Both the position numbers and the translations under genes were made by a program. This document shows positions 9,018-18,953 of a DNA stretch of 64,000 bases, one piece after another. How positions within the stretch are numbered: the stretch's first letter is position 1; each line of letters opens with the position of its first letter. Origin of the DNA: Emticicia sp. C21 (GTDB lineage Bacteria > Bacteroidota > Bacteroidia > Cytophagales > Spirosomataceae); NCBI RefSeq assembly GCF_003418935.1, contig NZ_QVMT01000002.1, positions 124,001 to 188,000 on the forward strand, read 5' to 3'. The notes below the pieces were generated by a model, which had not been told where the DNA came from, made no database searches, and saw only the letters and a program-made list of their open reading frames with translations.

Positions 9018-10245
9018 ACTTTCGTGCCAGATTGAATGCTATTATTAATTCAATTATATATTTCAGTATGTAAACAAATACAAAATATAAAATACAGTCA
9101 GTTATATTAGCTTTTCTTAAATAGGCGATAAAAAATGCACTACCTACAGCGAGAATTAGAAAAATCTGTAGAATAAGATCAAGCTTTTGTTTTTCCTTCA
9201 AAATGATAACGCTGCTTAAGGGATTTGTAATAAATCTTATAAAAACGCTAAAAATTAAAATTTTCATTAAATCTATTGATAGAAGCCATTTTGCTCCTAA
9301 GATATCTTCTAAGAAAAAAGATATTAAAAGATAAAGTATTGGAAAAATAATACAAGCGCAAATAGTTAAACCTACAAAATATGAGTTAAAACTTTTTATA
9401 CACCTGCCAGTTTCATGTATTTCTTTGGCAGCACTATGACGAAAAACCGGAACAATGGAACTAATAACAAAAGTTACTGGTAACAAAATTAATCTTTGAG
9501 CCATAGCATACTGTCCCAATATACCTATATCATATAAGTATGTAATAAGATAAATTGGTAATTGCAAAGACAAAGTTTCAATAAATGAACTTGGAATATT
9601 ATATTTCGGGAAATTGATATATTTTTTACTAGCTAAGATTATATCTTTCAGGCTACCCGTTGAAAAAAAAACTTCCTTTATTTTAGTAAAGCCCACTAAA
9701 AAAGTTGTGAATGCCATACTTAAAATTAAGGAAAAAATTAAACCAGTTTTCTCAAATCCAATTTTAACTAAGATTATGGCCAAAAAAGCATAAGATAAAG
9801 AATTTGCAATTTTATTTATCGATATTTTAGTAAACTCTCCAAGACGAACTTTCCAGGTTAAAATTATCTGATTTAATACGGAAAAAAAAGTAGCAATCGG
9901 TAATAAAAAAATATTATCGCTTATCTCTGCTTTCCATATGCTATTAAAATTTTGGGTTAATACAATAAAAATATACAAAATTATGAGACTTATGCCTGAT
10001 AATAAAACCGATAAGGAAAAAACATTATTGGCTTCTTTTTCATCTCGCGGAATTAAAATAGCCATATCATACTTGCCCGCAAAAAAAACACATATAACGT
10101 TACTTGTCGCTAAAAAATATGCATATTCTCCATAGCTGGAACTTGAATATAATTTAGCTATAATAGGTGTAAAAACAATAGGTACCACAGCTGCAATGGC
10201 AGTACCCCCTAATGTAATCAATAATGATTTATTAATTTTTCTCAC
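8998..10245 (-). CDS. Wzx-type oligosaccharide flippase
   Basis: A 415-residue polytopic membrane protein with about 12 predicted transmembrane segments spread evenly along it. The N-terminus has ITLGGTAIAAVVPIVFTPI followed by YSSSSYGEYAYFLA, the usual start of the PST/MATE-like polysaccharide flippase family. It would move the undecaprenyl-linked repeat unit across the inner membrane. The start overlaps the preceding oxidoreductase stop by 4 bases, and the end overlaps hisH2 by 20 bases. Wzx is encoded in the same transcript as its Wzy and Wzz partners. Confidence 0.88.
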   Translation of the reverse strand: MRKINKSLLITLGGTAIAAVVPIVFTPIIAKLYSSSSYGEYAYFLATSNVICVFFAGKYDMAILIPRDEKEANNVFSLSVLLSGISLIILYIFIVLTQNFNSIWKAEISDNIFLLPIATFFSVLNQIILTWKVRLGEFTKISINKIANSLSYAFLAIILVKIGFEKTGLIFSLILSMAFTTFLVGFTKIKEVFFSTGSLKDIILASKKYINFPKYNIPSSFIETLSLQLPIYLITYLYDIGILGQYAMAQRLILLPVTFVISSIVPVFRHSAAKEIHETGRCIKSFNSYFVGLTICACIIFPILYLLISFFLEDILGAKWLLSIDLMKILIFSVFIRFITNPLSSVIILKEKQKLDLILQIFLILAVGSAFFIAYLRKANITDCILYFVFVYILKYIIELIIAFNLARKYESINS

Positions 10246-11273
10246 TTATTTGCATCGACCGCATTATAAATTCTTTCAATTATTTCTACTACCTTAAGAC
10301 CTTCTAAAGCATTTGTAGTAATAGTTGCACGGCCTTTAAGTACATCAACAACATTTTTTATTACATAATGGTGATTTGCCGCAGAACCCTTATAAAATCC
10401 ATAATCATTTCCAGGATTTGTAGGAGGTAGATTTGGCATTTGATAATCTTTAATATGACAAGATTCCACAATGTCCATATATTGTCCTCCTACTTTTACA
10501 GATCCATTTTCTGCAATTATAGTCATACTACTTTCAAGATTTTTATTCCATACTGAGGTTGTAAAATTAAATGATCCTGATCCTCCATTTAAAAAATCGA
10601 AAGTTACACTTCCTGTATCTTCAAAATCGGTAAGGTTTTGATGGTTAAAGTCTTTAAATCTACTGTTAATAGATGTTATATCACCAAATAACCAATACAT
10701 AATATCAATGAAATGGGAAAATTGAGTAAATAATGTTCCGCCATCTAAATCTTTTTTGCCATGCCAACCGTCTTTTAAATAGTATCTCTCATCTCTGTTC
10801 CAATAACAACTCAGTTGTACGAAGTTGATTTTACCTAATATTTTTTCTTCAATTAAAGATTTCAACCACTGAGAAGGAGGGGAATAACGATTCTGCATTA
10901 CAGCGAAAACATTTTTATTAACATTCAAGGCTTTAAAAATAATGTTTTCTGCATCCTGTTTTCTTAAAGTCATTGGCTTTTCTACCACAATATGTTTTCT
11001 TGCTTCCAAAGCCTGAAGAGAATGCTCATAATGAAATCCATTCGGTGAAGCTATATTTATTACATCAATGTCTATTGCAGACTCAAAGAGTTCTTTAAGA
11101 GAATTGAAATAAGGCACATTAAATGAATTAATATTCTCAAAGTCACTTTTTGATTTTATATCTACAATAGCAACTAATTCACTTTCATCATTATTTGAAA
11201 TCATTTCAGCATGTCTTCGCCCAATATGACCAAAGCCCAACACAGCAAACTTTATTTTTCTATCGTTATTCAT
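10242..11273 (-). CDS. Gfo/Idh/MocA family oxidoreductase (WbpB-like UDP-GlcNAcA 3-dehydrogenase)
   Basis: A 343-residue NAD-dependent dehydrogenase. AVLGFGHIGRRHAEMI near residue 12 is the Rossmann motif, VEKPMTLRKQDAE carries the catalytic EKP, and GGTLFTQFSHFIDI the downstream active-site His. In the Pseudomonas wbp pathway WbpB oxidises C3 of UDP-GlcNAcA so that WbpE can aminate it. Here the gene is joined by 4-base overlaps to a WbpD-like acetyltransferase and to the flippase, and WbpE and WbpA homologues follow upstream. The family is broad, so function rests strongly on this context. Confidence 0.9.
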   Translation of the reverse strand: MNNDRKIKFAVLGFGHIGRRHAEMISNNDESELVAIVDIKSKSDFENINSFNVPYFNSLKELFESAIDIDVINIASPNGFHYEHSLQALEARKHIVVEKPMTLRKQDAENIIFKALNVNKNVFAVMQNRYSPPSQWLKSLIEEKILGKINFVQLSCYWNRDERYYLKDGWHGKKDLDGGTLFTQFSHFIDIMYWLFGDITSINSRFKDFNHQNLTDFEDTGSVTFDFLNGGSGSFNFTTSVWNKNLESSMTIIAENGSVKVGGQYMDIVESCHIKDYQMPNLPPTNPGNDYGFYKGSAANHHYVIKNVVDVLKGRATITTNALEGLKVVEIIERIYNAVDANK

Positions 11274-11848
11274 TTGTTTAATACTTTCGTTAGTAAACCT
11301 CCATTTAATTTGTATAATTCATTACTTTCAGTGCATAACGCCAAACCTTTTTTATCAAAAATAAGCTTATGTCCATATTCACTCATCCAACCCACTTGTC
11401 TGGCTGGATTTCCAACTACCAACGCGTAAGGTTTAACATCTTTAGTAACTACTGCCCCTGCCCCTATAAAAGCATATGCCCCTAATTCAATTCCACAAAC
11501 TATTGTTGCATTTGCTCCTATTGTAACTCCTTTACCAACATTTGTTTTTAAGTAATTCCCTCTTCTATTTACACTACTTCTAGGATTAATTACATTAGTG
11601 AAAACCATTGATGGTCCAAGAAAAACATCATCATCACAAGTTACTCCGGTATAAATAGAGACATTATTTTGTACCTTAACATTGTTTCCTAATATTACCT
11701 GTGGGGAGACAACTACATTCTGCCCTAAATTACAGTTTTCCCCAATTTGGCAATTTGACATAATATGAGAAAAATGCCAAATTTTTGTCCCTTCCCCAAT
11801 TTGACAATTTTCATCAACTATGGCAGTTTCATGAATAAATATGCTCAT
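11270..11848 (-). CDS. WbpD-like UDP-3-amino sugar N-acetyltransferase (hexapeptide repeat)
   Basis: A 192-residue left-handed beta-helix acetyltransferase. Short imperfect hexapeptides run through most of the protein (DENCQIGEGTKIW, NCQIGENCNLG, NVKVQNNVSI). The cap ends with AYALVVGNPARQVGWMSEYG-like sequence, typical of WbpD and WlbB. It would acetylate the 3-amino group of UDP-GlcNAc(3NH2)A with acetyl-CoA. Its start overlaps the stop of the aminotransferase gene by 4 bases, and its end overlaps the dehydrogenase gene by 4 bases, so the three steps are translationally coupled. Confidence 0.92.
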   Translation of the reverse strand: MSIFIHETAIVDENCQIGEGTKIWHFSHIMSNCQIGENCNLGQNVVVSPQVILGNNVKVQNNVSIYTGVTCDDDVFLGPSMVFTNVINPRSSVNRRGNYLKTNVGKGVTIGANATIVCGIELGAYAFIGAGAVVTKDVKPYALVVGNPARQVGWMSEYGHKLIFDKKGLALCTESNELYKLNGGLLTKVLNK

Positions 11849-12972
11849 TTATGAAAAAATTCTTTAATTGCATTAATAATAAAATCTTGCTGGATTGAGT
11901 CGAGCTCGGTATGTATAGGTAAAGAAAGAACTTCTTTAGGAATATTTTCGGAATACTCTAATTCAGATTTTATATTAATAATATTCATATATGCACTCTG
12001 ATGATGTAATGGCTTTGGATAATATATCATTGATGGGATACCCTTTGATTTCAAAAAATCCTTTAGTTTATCCCGACTCCCATTTTTTACTTTAATGGTA
12101 TATTGATGAAATACGTGTGTGGAATTTTCCAGTCTGAATGGGACTATAATGTCTTCAATTGCCTTCAAATTTTCATCATAATAATCGGCTGCCACAATTC
12201 TTGCTTTATTGTATTCATCTAATCTTGCAAGTTTTGGTAACAAAATCCCTGCCTGTATCGCATCTAAACGAGAATTAACCCCAATAATATCATGTATATA
12301 TTGTATCTGTTGGCCATGATTAGCAATGCTCCTGATTTTTTCTGCTAAGAGTGGGTCATTGGTCATTAATGCTCCACCATCTCCATAGCATCCAAGATTT
12401 TTTGATGGGAAAAAAGAAGTACATCCGATAGCTCCTATAGTACCGAGCCTCTTACGATCACCATTACTAAAAATATAACTAGCTCCAATTGCCTGAGCTG
12501 CGTCTTCAACTATAAAGATATTCTTTTCTTCTGCAATTTTCAGAAGAGATTCCATATCAGCTCCCTGCCCAAATAAGTGTACAGGAATAATAGCTTTGGT
12601 TTTAGGTGTTATTGCGTTTTCAACACTTTTAATATCAATATTAAAGGAGTCTTTATTAATATCAACCAGAACCGGAGTTAAACGTAATAAACCAATGACT
12701 TCAGCTGTGGCTGCATAGGTAAAAGCTGGTATTATAACTTCATCACCTGGTTGCAGGTCTAACGCCATCAGTGCAATCTGTAAAGCATCAGTACCGTTAC
12801 CACATGTAATAACATATTTAACGCCTAAATATCTTTCCAATTCTTCTTGGAATTCAGCTACAACAGGACCTTTTATAAATTGAGATGTATTGATGCAATT
12901 TAAAATTGCATTATCAATTTCATATTTAATTTTTTCATACTGACCTTTAAGGTCAACCATTTGAATTTTCAT
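11845..12972 (-). CDS. DegT/DnrJ/EryC1 aminotransferase (WbpE-like)
   Basis: A 375-residue PLP-dependent sugar aminotransferase. CGNGTDALQIALMAL is the N-terminal cofactor loop, VEDAAQAIGA holds the ring-stacking Asp, and FFPSKNLGCYGDGGA contains the PLP-binding Lys. In the wbp pathway this enzyme puts an amino group from glutamate on C3 of the 3-keto-uronic acid produced by WbpB. The gene lies between wbpA-like and wbpD-like genes (7-base gap and 4-base overlap). The other sugar aminotransferase of this window, PseC, is 10 kb away and clearly distinct. Confidence 0.93.
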   Translation of the reverse strand: MKIQMVDLKGQYEKIKYEIDNAILNCINTSQFIKGPVVAEFQEELERYLGVKYVITCGNGTDALQIALMALDLQPGDEVIIPAFTYAATAEVIGLLRLTPVLVDINKDSFNIDIKSVENAITPKTKAIIPVHLFGQGADMESLLKIAEEKNIFIVEDAAQAIGASYIFSNGDRKRLGTIGAIGCTSFFPSKNLGCYGDGGALMTNDPLLAEKIRSIANHGQQIQYIHDIIGVNSRLDAIQAGILLPKLARLDEYNKARIVAADYYDENLKAIEDIIVPFRLENSTHVFHQYTIKVKNGSRDKLKDFLKSKGIPSMIYYPKPLHHQSAYMNIINIKSELEYSENIPKEVLSLPIHTELDSIQQDFIINAIKEFFHK

Positions 12973-12979
12973 GGGATAA

Positions 12980-14248
12980 TCATAATCTATAGTCTGTCAC
13001 TTCTGGGCTTAAAACCCCCTTGATATCGAAAACAACTGATTGAGGATGTTTAGGCAAACTAAAACTCAAAAACTCTTCATGTGCTACAGCCAAAATAATG
13101 GCATCGTATTCATTTTCTATTTTTTGAATAAGAGTAAGATCATATTCATGTTTGACCTCCTCTATACTCGCCCATGGATCATAAATATCAGTGTTTATTC
13201 CAAACGAAATTAATTCTTTATAAATATCAATAACCCGGGTGTTTCTAATATCTGGACAGTTTTCCTTAAAAGTAAATCCCATAATCAATGCTTTGGAGTT
13301 CTTCACTGGCAAACCGTTATTAATCATAAGTTTTATTAATTTATTTGCTACAAAAACCCCCATATTATCGTTAATCCTTCTTCCTGCTCCTATTACCTCT
13401 GGATAATAGCCCAATTGTTCTGCTTTATGAATCATATAGTAAGGATCGACACCTATACAATGACCACCAACCAGACCCGGTTTAAATTTTAGAAAATTCC
13501 ATTTTGTTCCTGCCGCTTCTAATACATCATTTGTATCTATTCCCATTCTATCAAATATTAAAGCTAATTCATTAACAAAAGAAATGTTAACATCCCGCTG
13601 GCAATTTTCTATCAGTTTAGCCGCCTCAGCTACTCTTATACTGGAAGCCTTATAAGTCCCGGCATTGATAATTGAATTATATAATAAGTCAATGAATTGA
13701 GAAGTTTCATTAGTTGAACCTGAAGTGATTTTTAAAATGGTAGTCAAAGTGTTTAATTTGTCTCCAGGATTAATTCTTTCAGGGGAATAACCGCAATAGA
13801 AATCTTTATTATATTTTAGTTCAGAATATTTTTCAAGTACAGGAACACATACCTCCTCAGTACACCCAGGAAAAACTGTAGATTCATAAACAACGATATC
13901 GTCTTTTCTTATTAATGTGCCTATCGTTTTACTAGCAGAGATTAGAGGTCTTAAATCTGGTGTTTTAAATTGGTCTATTGGTGTGGGTACAGTTACAATA
14001 AAAACCCTTTTTTTATTTTCCGGTAAAATTGAAGTATCAATCGCACTTGTAAAGGATAAATTTGTAGCTTGATTAATTTCATCAGAAGTCAGTTCTTTTG
14101 TTCTATCAAATTTCTCCTCTAGCTCTTTTATCCGTTGGCTGTTTATGTCAAAGCCTATTGTAGGATATTTTTTGCCAAATTCAATGGCAAGCGGTAAGCC
14201 AACATAACCGAGACCAACGATGGTAATATGAACGTTGTTTAAACTCAT
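12980..14248 (-). CDS. wbpA: UDP-N-acetyl-D-glucosamine 6-dehydrogenase (WbpA-like)
   Basis: A 422-residue nucleotide-sugar dehydrogenase that oxidises C6 of UDP-GlcNAc to the uronic acid in two NAD-dependent steps. [16 protein letters not shown] is the Rossmann motif, [10 protein letters not shown] and [16 protein letters not shown] follow, the catalytic Cys is in [11 protein letters not shown], and [16 protein letters not shown] lies in the C-terminal UDP-binding domain. It opens the diamino-uronic acid pathway (WbpA, B, E, D, I) encoded in this cluster. It sits 5 bases after the chain-length gene and 7 bases before wbpE-like. Confidence 0.94.
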   Translation of the reverse strand: MSLNNVHITIVGLGYVGLPLAIEFGKKYPTIGFDINSQRIKELEEKFDRTKELTSDEINQATNLSFTSAIDTSILPENKKRVFIVTVPTPIDQFKTPDLRPLISASKTIGTLIRKDDIVVYESTVFPGCTEEVCVPVLEKYSELKYNKDFYCGYSPERINPGDKLNTLTTILKITSGSTNETSQFIDLLYNSIINAGTYKASSIRVAEAAKLIENCQRDVNISFVNELALIFDRMGIDTNDVLEAAGTKWNFLKFKPGLVGGHCIGVDPYYMIHKAEQLGYYPEVIGAGRRINDNMGVFVANKLIKLMINNGLPVKNSKALIMGFTFKENCPDIRNTRVIDIYKELISFGINTDIYDPWASIEEVKHEYDLTLIQKIENEYDAIILAVAHEEFLSFSLPKHPQSVVFDIKGVLSPEVTDYRL

Positions 14249-14253
14249 TTTAA

Positions 14254-15288
14254 TTAGTGTAAAATTTTTTTATAATTTCCTTTATGTAAAAGAATGACGA
14301 TTAAAGATACTAAACCACCAAAAACAGTACTTGCAAAAAGAATAAGCGCTTTTCTTGGCTCACTTTTGCGGGCTGGTACAAGAGGTGGCTCAAGAATCTG
14401 GAAAACTGGTGTTTCTTGTTGAACTTTTAATTTTGCCTCTTCTAATTTTTTTAATAAGTCATTATAAAAATTAGAAGAAAGTCTGTATTCAGATTCAATA
14501 CGTTCACGCTGCAAATCTGCTGATTGCTGTCGGATAGTAGGTAGTTGGAATTGATCACCATATTGCGCCTTTTTTGTCTGATTGCTATAAAACTTGCCTC
14601 TTGCAGTATTGACACGCTCTTCTAAAAAGTGTAAATCTTTTTTTGCCTTATTAATTCTATAATTGGTTACATATTCAGTTAAATAAGCCATAGAAAAACG
14701 TGCAACATTAGCAGCAACTACAGGGTCTGGCATTTTTACTGAAATAGTTATTATCCCACTTTTTTTATCAATATCGGACCGTATTCTTTTCTTTAAATCC
14801 TTAATTCTATTTTCAGTTATTTGATTCATTAATAGAAATCCATTTTCTTTTACTGGTGGTTTCTCCATATACTTTTTTTCAATTTCATCTCCTTTTTCTA
14901 TTAATTCATGATAAAATTTTTCAAACAAAACGGATTGATTATCTTTGGTTATTATTTTTTCATTAAATAAAGCCAAAAAGAAAGGAGTGCTTCTTAATAC
15001 ATCAGGATATAAATCGGGACGGATTGCTTCCGTAGCGTCAAGGTTCGCTAAATCTACTCCAGCAAGGTCCGCAAGCCCAGCCAGATTGCCGAACTTGGTA
15101 GCCTTTGCTTGTAATTCAGGTAAAATTCTACCTTCTGATTCAAATTGTTCCTGAACTGTAAAAGCATAAAAAGTGCCTAGTAAAAGGACAATTGAGGTAA
15201 TAATTATTATGATAGTTTTTTCTTTCCAAAATAGTTTGAAAAGTGCTTGCAGGTTAATCTTGGTGTATTCTTTACTATTTTCTTGCAT
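14254..15288 (-). CDS. Wzz/polysaccharide co-polymerase
   Basis: A 344-residue chain-length determinant. It has the expected layout: a short cytoplasmic tail, a transmembrane helix near residues 29-48, a periplasmic region with long helices (roughly 200-300, with a dense charged stretch), and a second transmembrane helix near 317-337. A proline-rich run before the last helix, [18 protein letters not shown], is the PCP family signature. No kinase domain is attached, so it resembles the O-antigen Wzz or Bacteroidota capsule type. It would set polymer length together with the Wzy-like protein. It lies between the SLBB export gene and wbpA-like. Confidence 0.9.
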   Translation of the reverse strand: MQENSKEYTKINLQALFKLFWKEKTIIIIITSIVLLLGTFYAFTVQEQFESEGRILPELQAKATKFGNLAGLADLAGVDLANLDATEAIRPDLYPDVLRSTPFFLALFNEKIITKDNQSVLFEKFYHELIEKGDEIEKKYMEKPPVKENGFLLMNQITENRIKDLKKRIRSDIDKKSGIITISVKMPDPVVAANVARFSMAYLTEYVTNYRINKAKKDLHFLEERVNTARGKFYSNQTKKAQYGDQFQLPTIRQQSADLQRERIESEYRLSSNFYNDLLKKLEEAKLKVQQETPVFQILEPPLVPARKSEPRKALILFASTVFGGLVSLIVILLHKGNYKKILH

Positions 15289-15360
15289 TTCTCTTCGAAG
15301 TAAACTTTGAATTATTGTTTGCTTTTATTTCTGCTATAGTATTGAAAAAGCAAATTACAA

Positions 15361-17697
15361 TTACAAAAGCCTGATAAGCGTTAAAAGTACAGCAGATAAT
15401 GAAACGAATCCTGTCCCGATGGCAATTCTTTCTGCCGGGCTCATTCGTACTCTGTTTCTGGTTGGAACATATACTGACATCCCGGACTGAACCTTAGGGA
15501 AAACTTTTATCCCGAAAAAGCTACGGGTTCTGTCTGTACTCCCGTTAGCATATTGAACATAGGTTTTCTTTACGAAAGCACTGTCTGTAAAGCCGCCGGC
15601 TTGTGCAATATAATCTTCAAAAGAAAAACTGGGCTGATAAGCAACTCTCGTAGGATTAAGTACCTGGCCACTAATTGTAACAGTTTGTCTTTCTTTAGGA
15701 ATTTCTATTCTGTCGCCATTCTCAAGCAATAAATTTGATGCTGTTTTTTTATTTTTTAAAGCCTTATCAAAATCAACAAAGACAAGTCTGTCATTTCTAT
15801 ACAATCTTGCGCCGTTGATATAAGCTTCTGAGCGAAGCCCCCCGGCTCTGTCTATAAGATCACTTAATCTCTCGTTTTTACTTTCTATGGTATAAGCCCC
15901 AGGATAATTTATTTCTCCTTGAATGAAAACCGTTTGCTGTACCTCATAATTAGGAAGATTACGAACGAATATCTTATCAAAAGGCATTAATTTAAGCCCG
16001 CCTTCAGCCGGATTCAGGTCTTTTGATATATTGACAGGAATAATCTCTACAGATTTACCACTCGACTCATCATTATATAATCTACGGGCAACTTCAATTC
16101 TTTTAGATGTTGCTCCATCACTAAAACCACCAGCCAATAGAATAATATCTCTAATCGACATATTTTCAGCATAGGAATAATTGCCCGGATTATTAACAGC
16201 TCCTTCTATATCAACCTTTCTCTCTTGTCTTATTTCGACAATTGATTTGATAAGCAGTTGGTCTTGTCTTTTTAAGTCTACGTCAGGAATCTCGCCTTTC
16301 ATTAATTTACCTAAATCAATAGGCAAATACATTGGGTCAAGATTTTCTTGCTGTCTTACCAATATAGCTCTGTTTATATAAGCATCTTCTCTCAATCCCT
16401 GTGCATTTTCAATCAATTGTTTAACAGTTTTTATTTTATCTCCTAATGCAAACTCTCCTGGTCTGAATACTGCTCCCAATACCTCCACTTTGTTTTCAAA
16501 GCGATCTAATATTGTACCTATATAGAACTGGTCACCGTTTTGTGTTGCAAAATTCGAATTGACCTGAGGGTCAAATGTGATCAGTCTCTTCTCTGTTTTT
16601 GTATTTCTATGAACATTAACTGTAGAGGTAAACGCTTGCTCTGTATAACCACCAGCGTAATTCAATAAAGTATTATAGTCGTCGTTTTCATTCAATTCAA
16701 AGATGCCACTTCTTTTTACTTCACCAGTGATCTTTACTTTTTTCTGAAAAAGTGGTACTAATATCACATCCTGATCAAAAAGATTTATGTTATCTTCCAA
16801 TGTTCCTTTTAGAAGAAAATCGTAAACATCAATTTTTTTGATTAAAGCATTATTACGAAAAATCTGAATATTTCTGAAAGAACCATTACTATTTGGACCA
16901 CCAGATAAATAGAGTGCATTAAATGCAGTTGCTAAAGAGGATATAGTATAGGTGCCTGGATTACTAACTTCGCCTACTAAAGTAACCTTTATACTTCTTA
17001 CATTACCAAGCGTAACATCTGCGTTTAACCTGCCATCTCTTAAACCTGCAAAAATGGTTTTCAAGCGCTCAATAATTTTTGCTTTCGCTTGTTCAATGGT
17101 ATTACCATTTACATAGATAGGAGCGAGGTTTTCAATTTTTACAGTACCTTCTGGTGAGATTCTGGCGTCATAATGCTGATAGGCATAACCGGTGATGTCG
17201 ATTTTAATCTCATCATCAGGCCCTAAAATATAGCCTTTGGGTGTTGGAAGCCTAAGATTAGGCTCAAAGGTAAGACTCTTATTGTTGAATAACTGACTAC
17301 CAAAGGTTTCTAATCTTTTACCCACTTCTTGCTTATCAGATACAGCTATTGGAGTTCTTTCTGCTACTTCGCCAATCTGCTCACGTGTAACGTTTTCTAG
17401 CTTGGCTGTTCCCTGTGTATTAGCCTTTACTTCTGTTGTTCCGGTTTTTAGTCGGTTGATTCGCTCTCTTACTTTGGCAATATCCTGTGCGGAATAGCCA
17501 TTAGCTAGAGCTGCAGCTTCAATTTGAGCTTCACTAAGCCCTCTTGATTCTGCCTCTTTTAAAAAAGCCTCAATTTGTTTATCAGATAGATTATCAACAC
17601 TCGAAGGAAGATTGGTTGGAGTCTGTGAATAGGCTACTTCAAAAAAACTGAATACTAATAGAATGATAACTTTATAGAAAACTTTAGAGTAGGTCAT
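15361..17697 (-). CDS. SLBB-domain polysaccharide export protein (Wza-like)
   Basis: A 778-residue secreted protein. An N-terminal signal peptide (about residues 1-24, ending AYSQ) is followed by a helical Ala/Glu-rich stretch. A Poly_export domain starts at GYILGPDDEIKIDITGYAY (near residue 155). Five or six SLBB repeats follow, recognisable by recurring V-x-G-E-V-x-x-P-G-x-Y patterns such as LVGEVSNPGTYTIS, ITGEVKRSGIFEL and IEGAVNNPGNYSY. A C-terminal hydrophobic helix near 757-776 probably anchors it. It is twice the length of E. coli Wza, a form common in Bacteroidota. It is the first gene after a good promoter at 17737-17768. Confidence 0.92.
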   Translation of the reverse strand: MTYSKVFYKVIILLVFSFFEVAYSQTPTNLPSSVDNLSDKQIEAFLKEAESRGLSEAQIEAAALANGYSAQDIAKVRERINRLKTGTTEVKANTQGTAKLENVTREQIGEVAERTPIAVSDKQEVGKRLETFGSQLFNNKSLTFEPNLRLPTPKGYILGPDDEIKIDITGYAYQHYDARISPEGTVKIENLAPIYVNGNTIEQAKAKIIERLKTIFAGLRDGRLNADVTLGNVRSIKVTLVGEVSNPGTYTISSLATAFNALYLSGGPNSNGSFRNIQIFRNNALIKKIDVYDFLLKGTLEDNINLFDQDVILVPLFQKKVKITGEVKRSGIFELNENDDYNTLLNYAGGYTEQAFTSTVNVHRNTKTEKRLITFDPQVNSNFATQNGDQFYIGTILDRFENKVEVLGAVFRPGEFALGDKIKTVKQLIENAQGLREDAYINRAILVRQQENLDPMYLPIDLGKLMKGEIPDVDLKRQDQLLIKSIVEIRQERKVDIEGAVNNPGNYSYAENMSIRDIILLAGGFSDGATSKRIEVARRLYNDESSGKSVEIIPVNISKDLNPAEGGLKLMPFDKIFVRNLPNYEVQQTVFIQGEINYPGAYTIESKNERLSDLIDRAGGLRSEAYINGARLYRNDRLVFVDFDKALKNKKTASNLLLENGDRIEIPKERQTVTISGQVLNPTRVAYQPSFSFEDYIAQAGGFTDSAFVKKTYVQYANGSTDRTRSFFGIKVFPKVQSGMSVYVPTRNRVRMSPAERIAIGTGFVSLSAVLLTLIRLL

Positions 17698-17736
17698 GAC
17701 TTAATTGTAAAAACACACTTTATAAACAAACGCTCG

Positions 17737-17768
17737 CAAATTTAATTAAATAACATGAAAGGGACAAA
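17737..17768 (-). promoter_or_regulatory. Promoter upstream of the polysaccharide export/assembly genes
   Basis: The minus strand reads TTTG (17768-17765), 20 bases, then TAAATTTG (17744-17737). Both elements match the Bacteroidota vegetative consensus exactly and the spacing is ideal. The predicted start of transcription is about 30 bases before the SLBB start codon at 17697. It probably drives the SLBB-wzz-wbpA and following genes. Confidence 0.65.
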
Positions 17769-17799
17769 TCATAAATGATGCGTCACAAAATATAAAGCA

Positions 17800-18663
17800 C
17801 TATTCTAAATTAAGATTTAATAAATACTGACCATAGCCACTTTTTACTAATGGTTCGGCAATCTTTCTTAATTGTGTAGAATCAATAAAACCCATCCGAT
17901 AGGCGACCTCTTCAATACAACCTATTTTAAGCCCTTGGCGCTCTTCTATTACCTGTACAAACTGAGCCGCCTGCATCAATGAAGCAAAAGTACCCGTATC
18001 CAACCAGGCAGTACCTCTATTCATGATTCCTACATTTAGTTTGCCATTTTCGAGATATATCCGGTTGATATCTGTTATTTCCAATTCACCACGAGGAGAG
18101 GGCTTAATGTTTTTAGCAATTTCTACTACATTATTGTCATAGAAATATAAACCTGGAACGGCGAAATTAGACTTAGGTTGTGCTGGCTTTTCTTCAATAG
18201 ATATTACTTTTTTGTTTTCATCAAATTCTACAACTCCATATCTTTCAGGATCATGAACCTGATAGGCAAACACTACACCTCCTTCTGGATTTGTACTATT
18301 TTGAAGTAATTTACTTAAGCCACTACCATAAAAAATATTATCACCTAATACCAACGCTACACTATCGTTTCCAATAAAATCTTCTCCAATTATAAAAGCT
18401 TGTGCTAATCCGTCCGGGCTGGGCTGTTCCGCATAGCTGAATTGACAGCCAATCCGGCTTCCATCTCCTAATAACTTTTTGAAGTGGGGTAAATCATGCG
18501 GGGTAGAGATAATCAAAATTTCCCGGATACCTGCCAGCATTAGTATAGACAGCGGATAATAAATCATTGGTTTATCGTACACTGGCATTAATTGCTTACT
18601 AACAGCAAGGGTAAGGGGGTGCAAACGTGTACCAGAGCCTCCAGCAAGAATAATTCCTTTCAT
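17800..18663 (-). CDS. rmlA: Glucose-1-phosphate thymidylyltransferase
   Basis: A 287-residue enzyme that makes dTDP-glucose from dTTP and glucose-1-phosphate. The N-terminus [16 protein letters not shown] and the following [18 protein letters not shown] are diagnostic. [30 protein letters not shown] and [12 protein letters not shown] follow in the right order, and the length is normal. No rmlB, rmlC or rmlD is present in the window, so either these lie elsewhere in the genome or dTDP-glucose serves another sugar path. The gene has about 290 bases of non-coding DNA upstream and 102 bases downstream. Confidence 0.95.
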   Translation of the reverse strand: MKGIILAGGSGTRLHPLTLAVSKQLMPVYDKPMIYYPLSILMLAGIREILIISTPHDLPHFKKLLGDGSRIGCQFSYAEQPSPDGLAQAFIIGEDFIGNDSVALVLGDNIFYGSGLSKLLQNSTNPEGGVVFAYQVHDPERYGVVEFDENKKVISIEEKPAQPKSNFAVPGLYFYDNNVVEIAKNIKPSPRGELEITDINRIYLENGKLNVGIMNRGTAWLDTGTFASLMQAAQFVQVIEERQGLKIGCIEEVAYRMGFIDSTQLRKIAEPLVKSGYGQYLLNLNLE

Positions 18664-18953
18664 TAGATTAAATAGAAAACGAAGTAAAAGATATTTAACG
18701 CGCTAATATAAGAAAATCGACCTAAGCGTAAGAGTCAGCAACTAAACTATATTCTTCATATAAAAAGGATTTCAGTAAAAATTGTGGTTTTTTGTGCAAG
18801 TTATATCATTTAATGCGAATGTTAATACAAATATTAATAAAATTTATAAAATCTTTATTTACTGGCAAATTGTACTATTCTAATAAATGAAAAATAGCAA
18901 CTTTTCGGGTAGGTCTGGACTGTTCACCTATTCAAGGTTACAGGCCAAATAAT

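Noticed and set aside
17800-18663. A dTDP-rhamnose pathway in this window
   Set aside because: Only rmlA is present; rmlB, rmlC and rmlD are absent, so no rhamnose claim is made.
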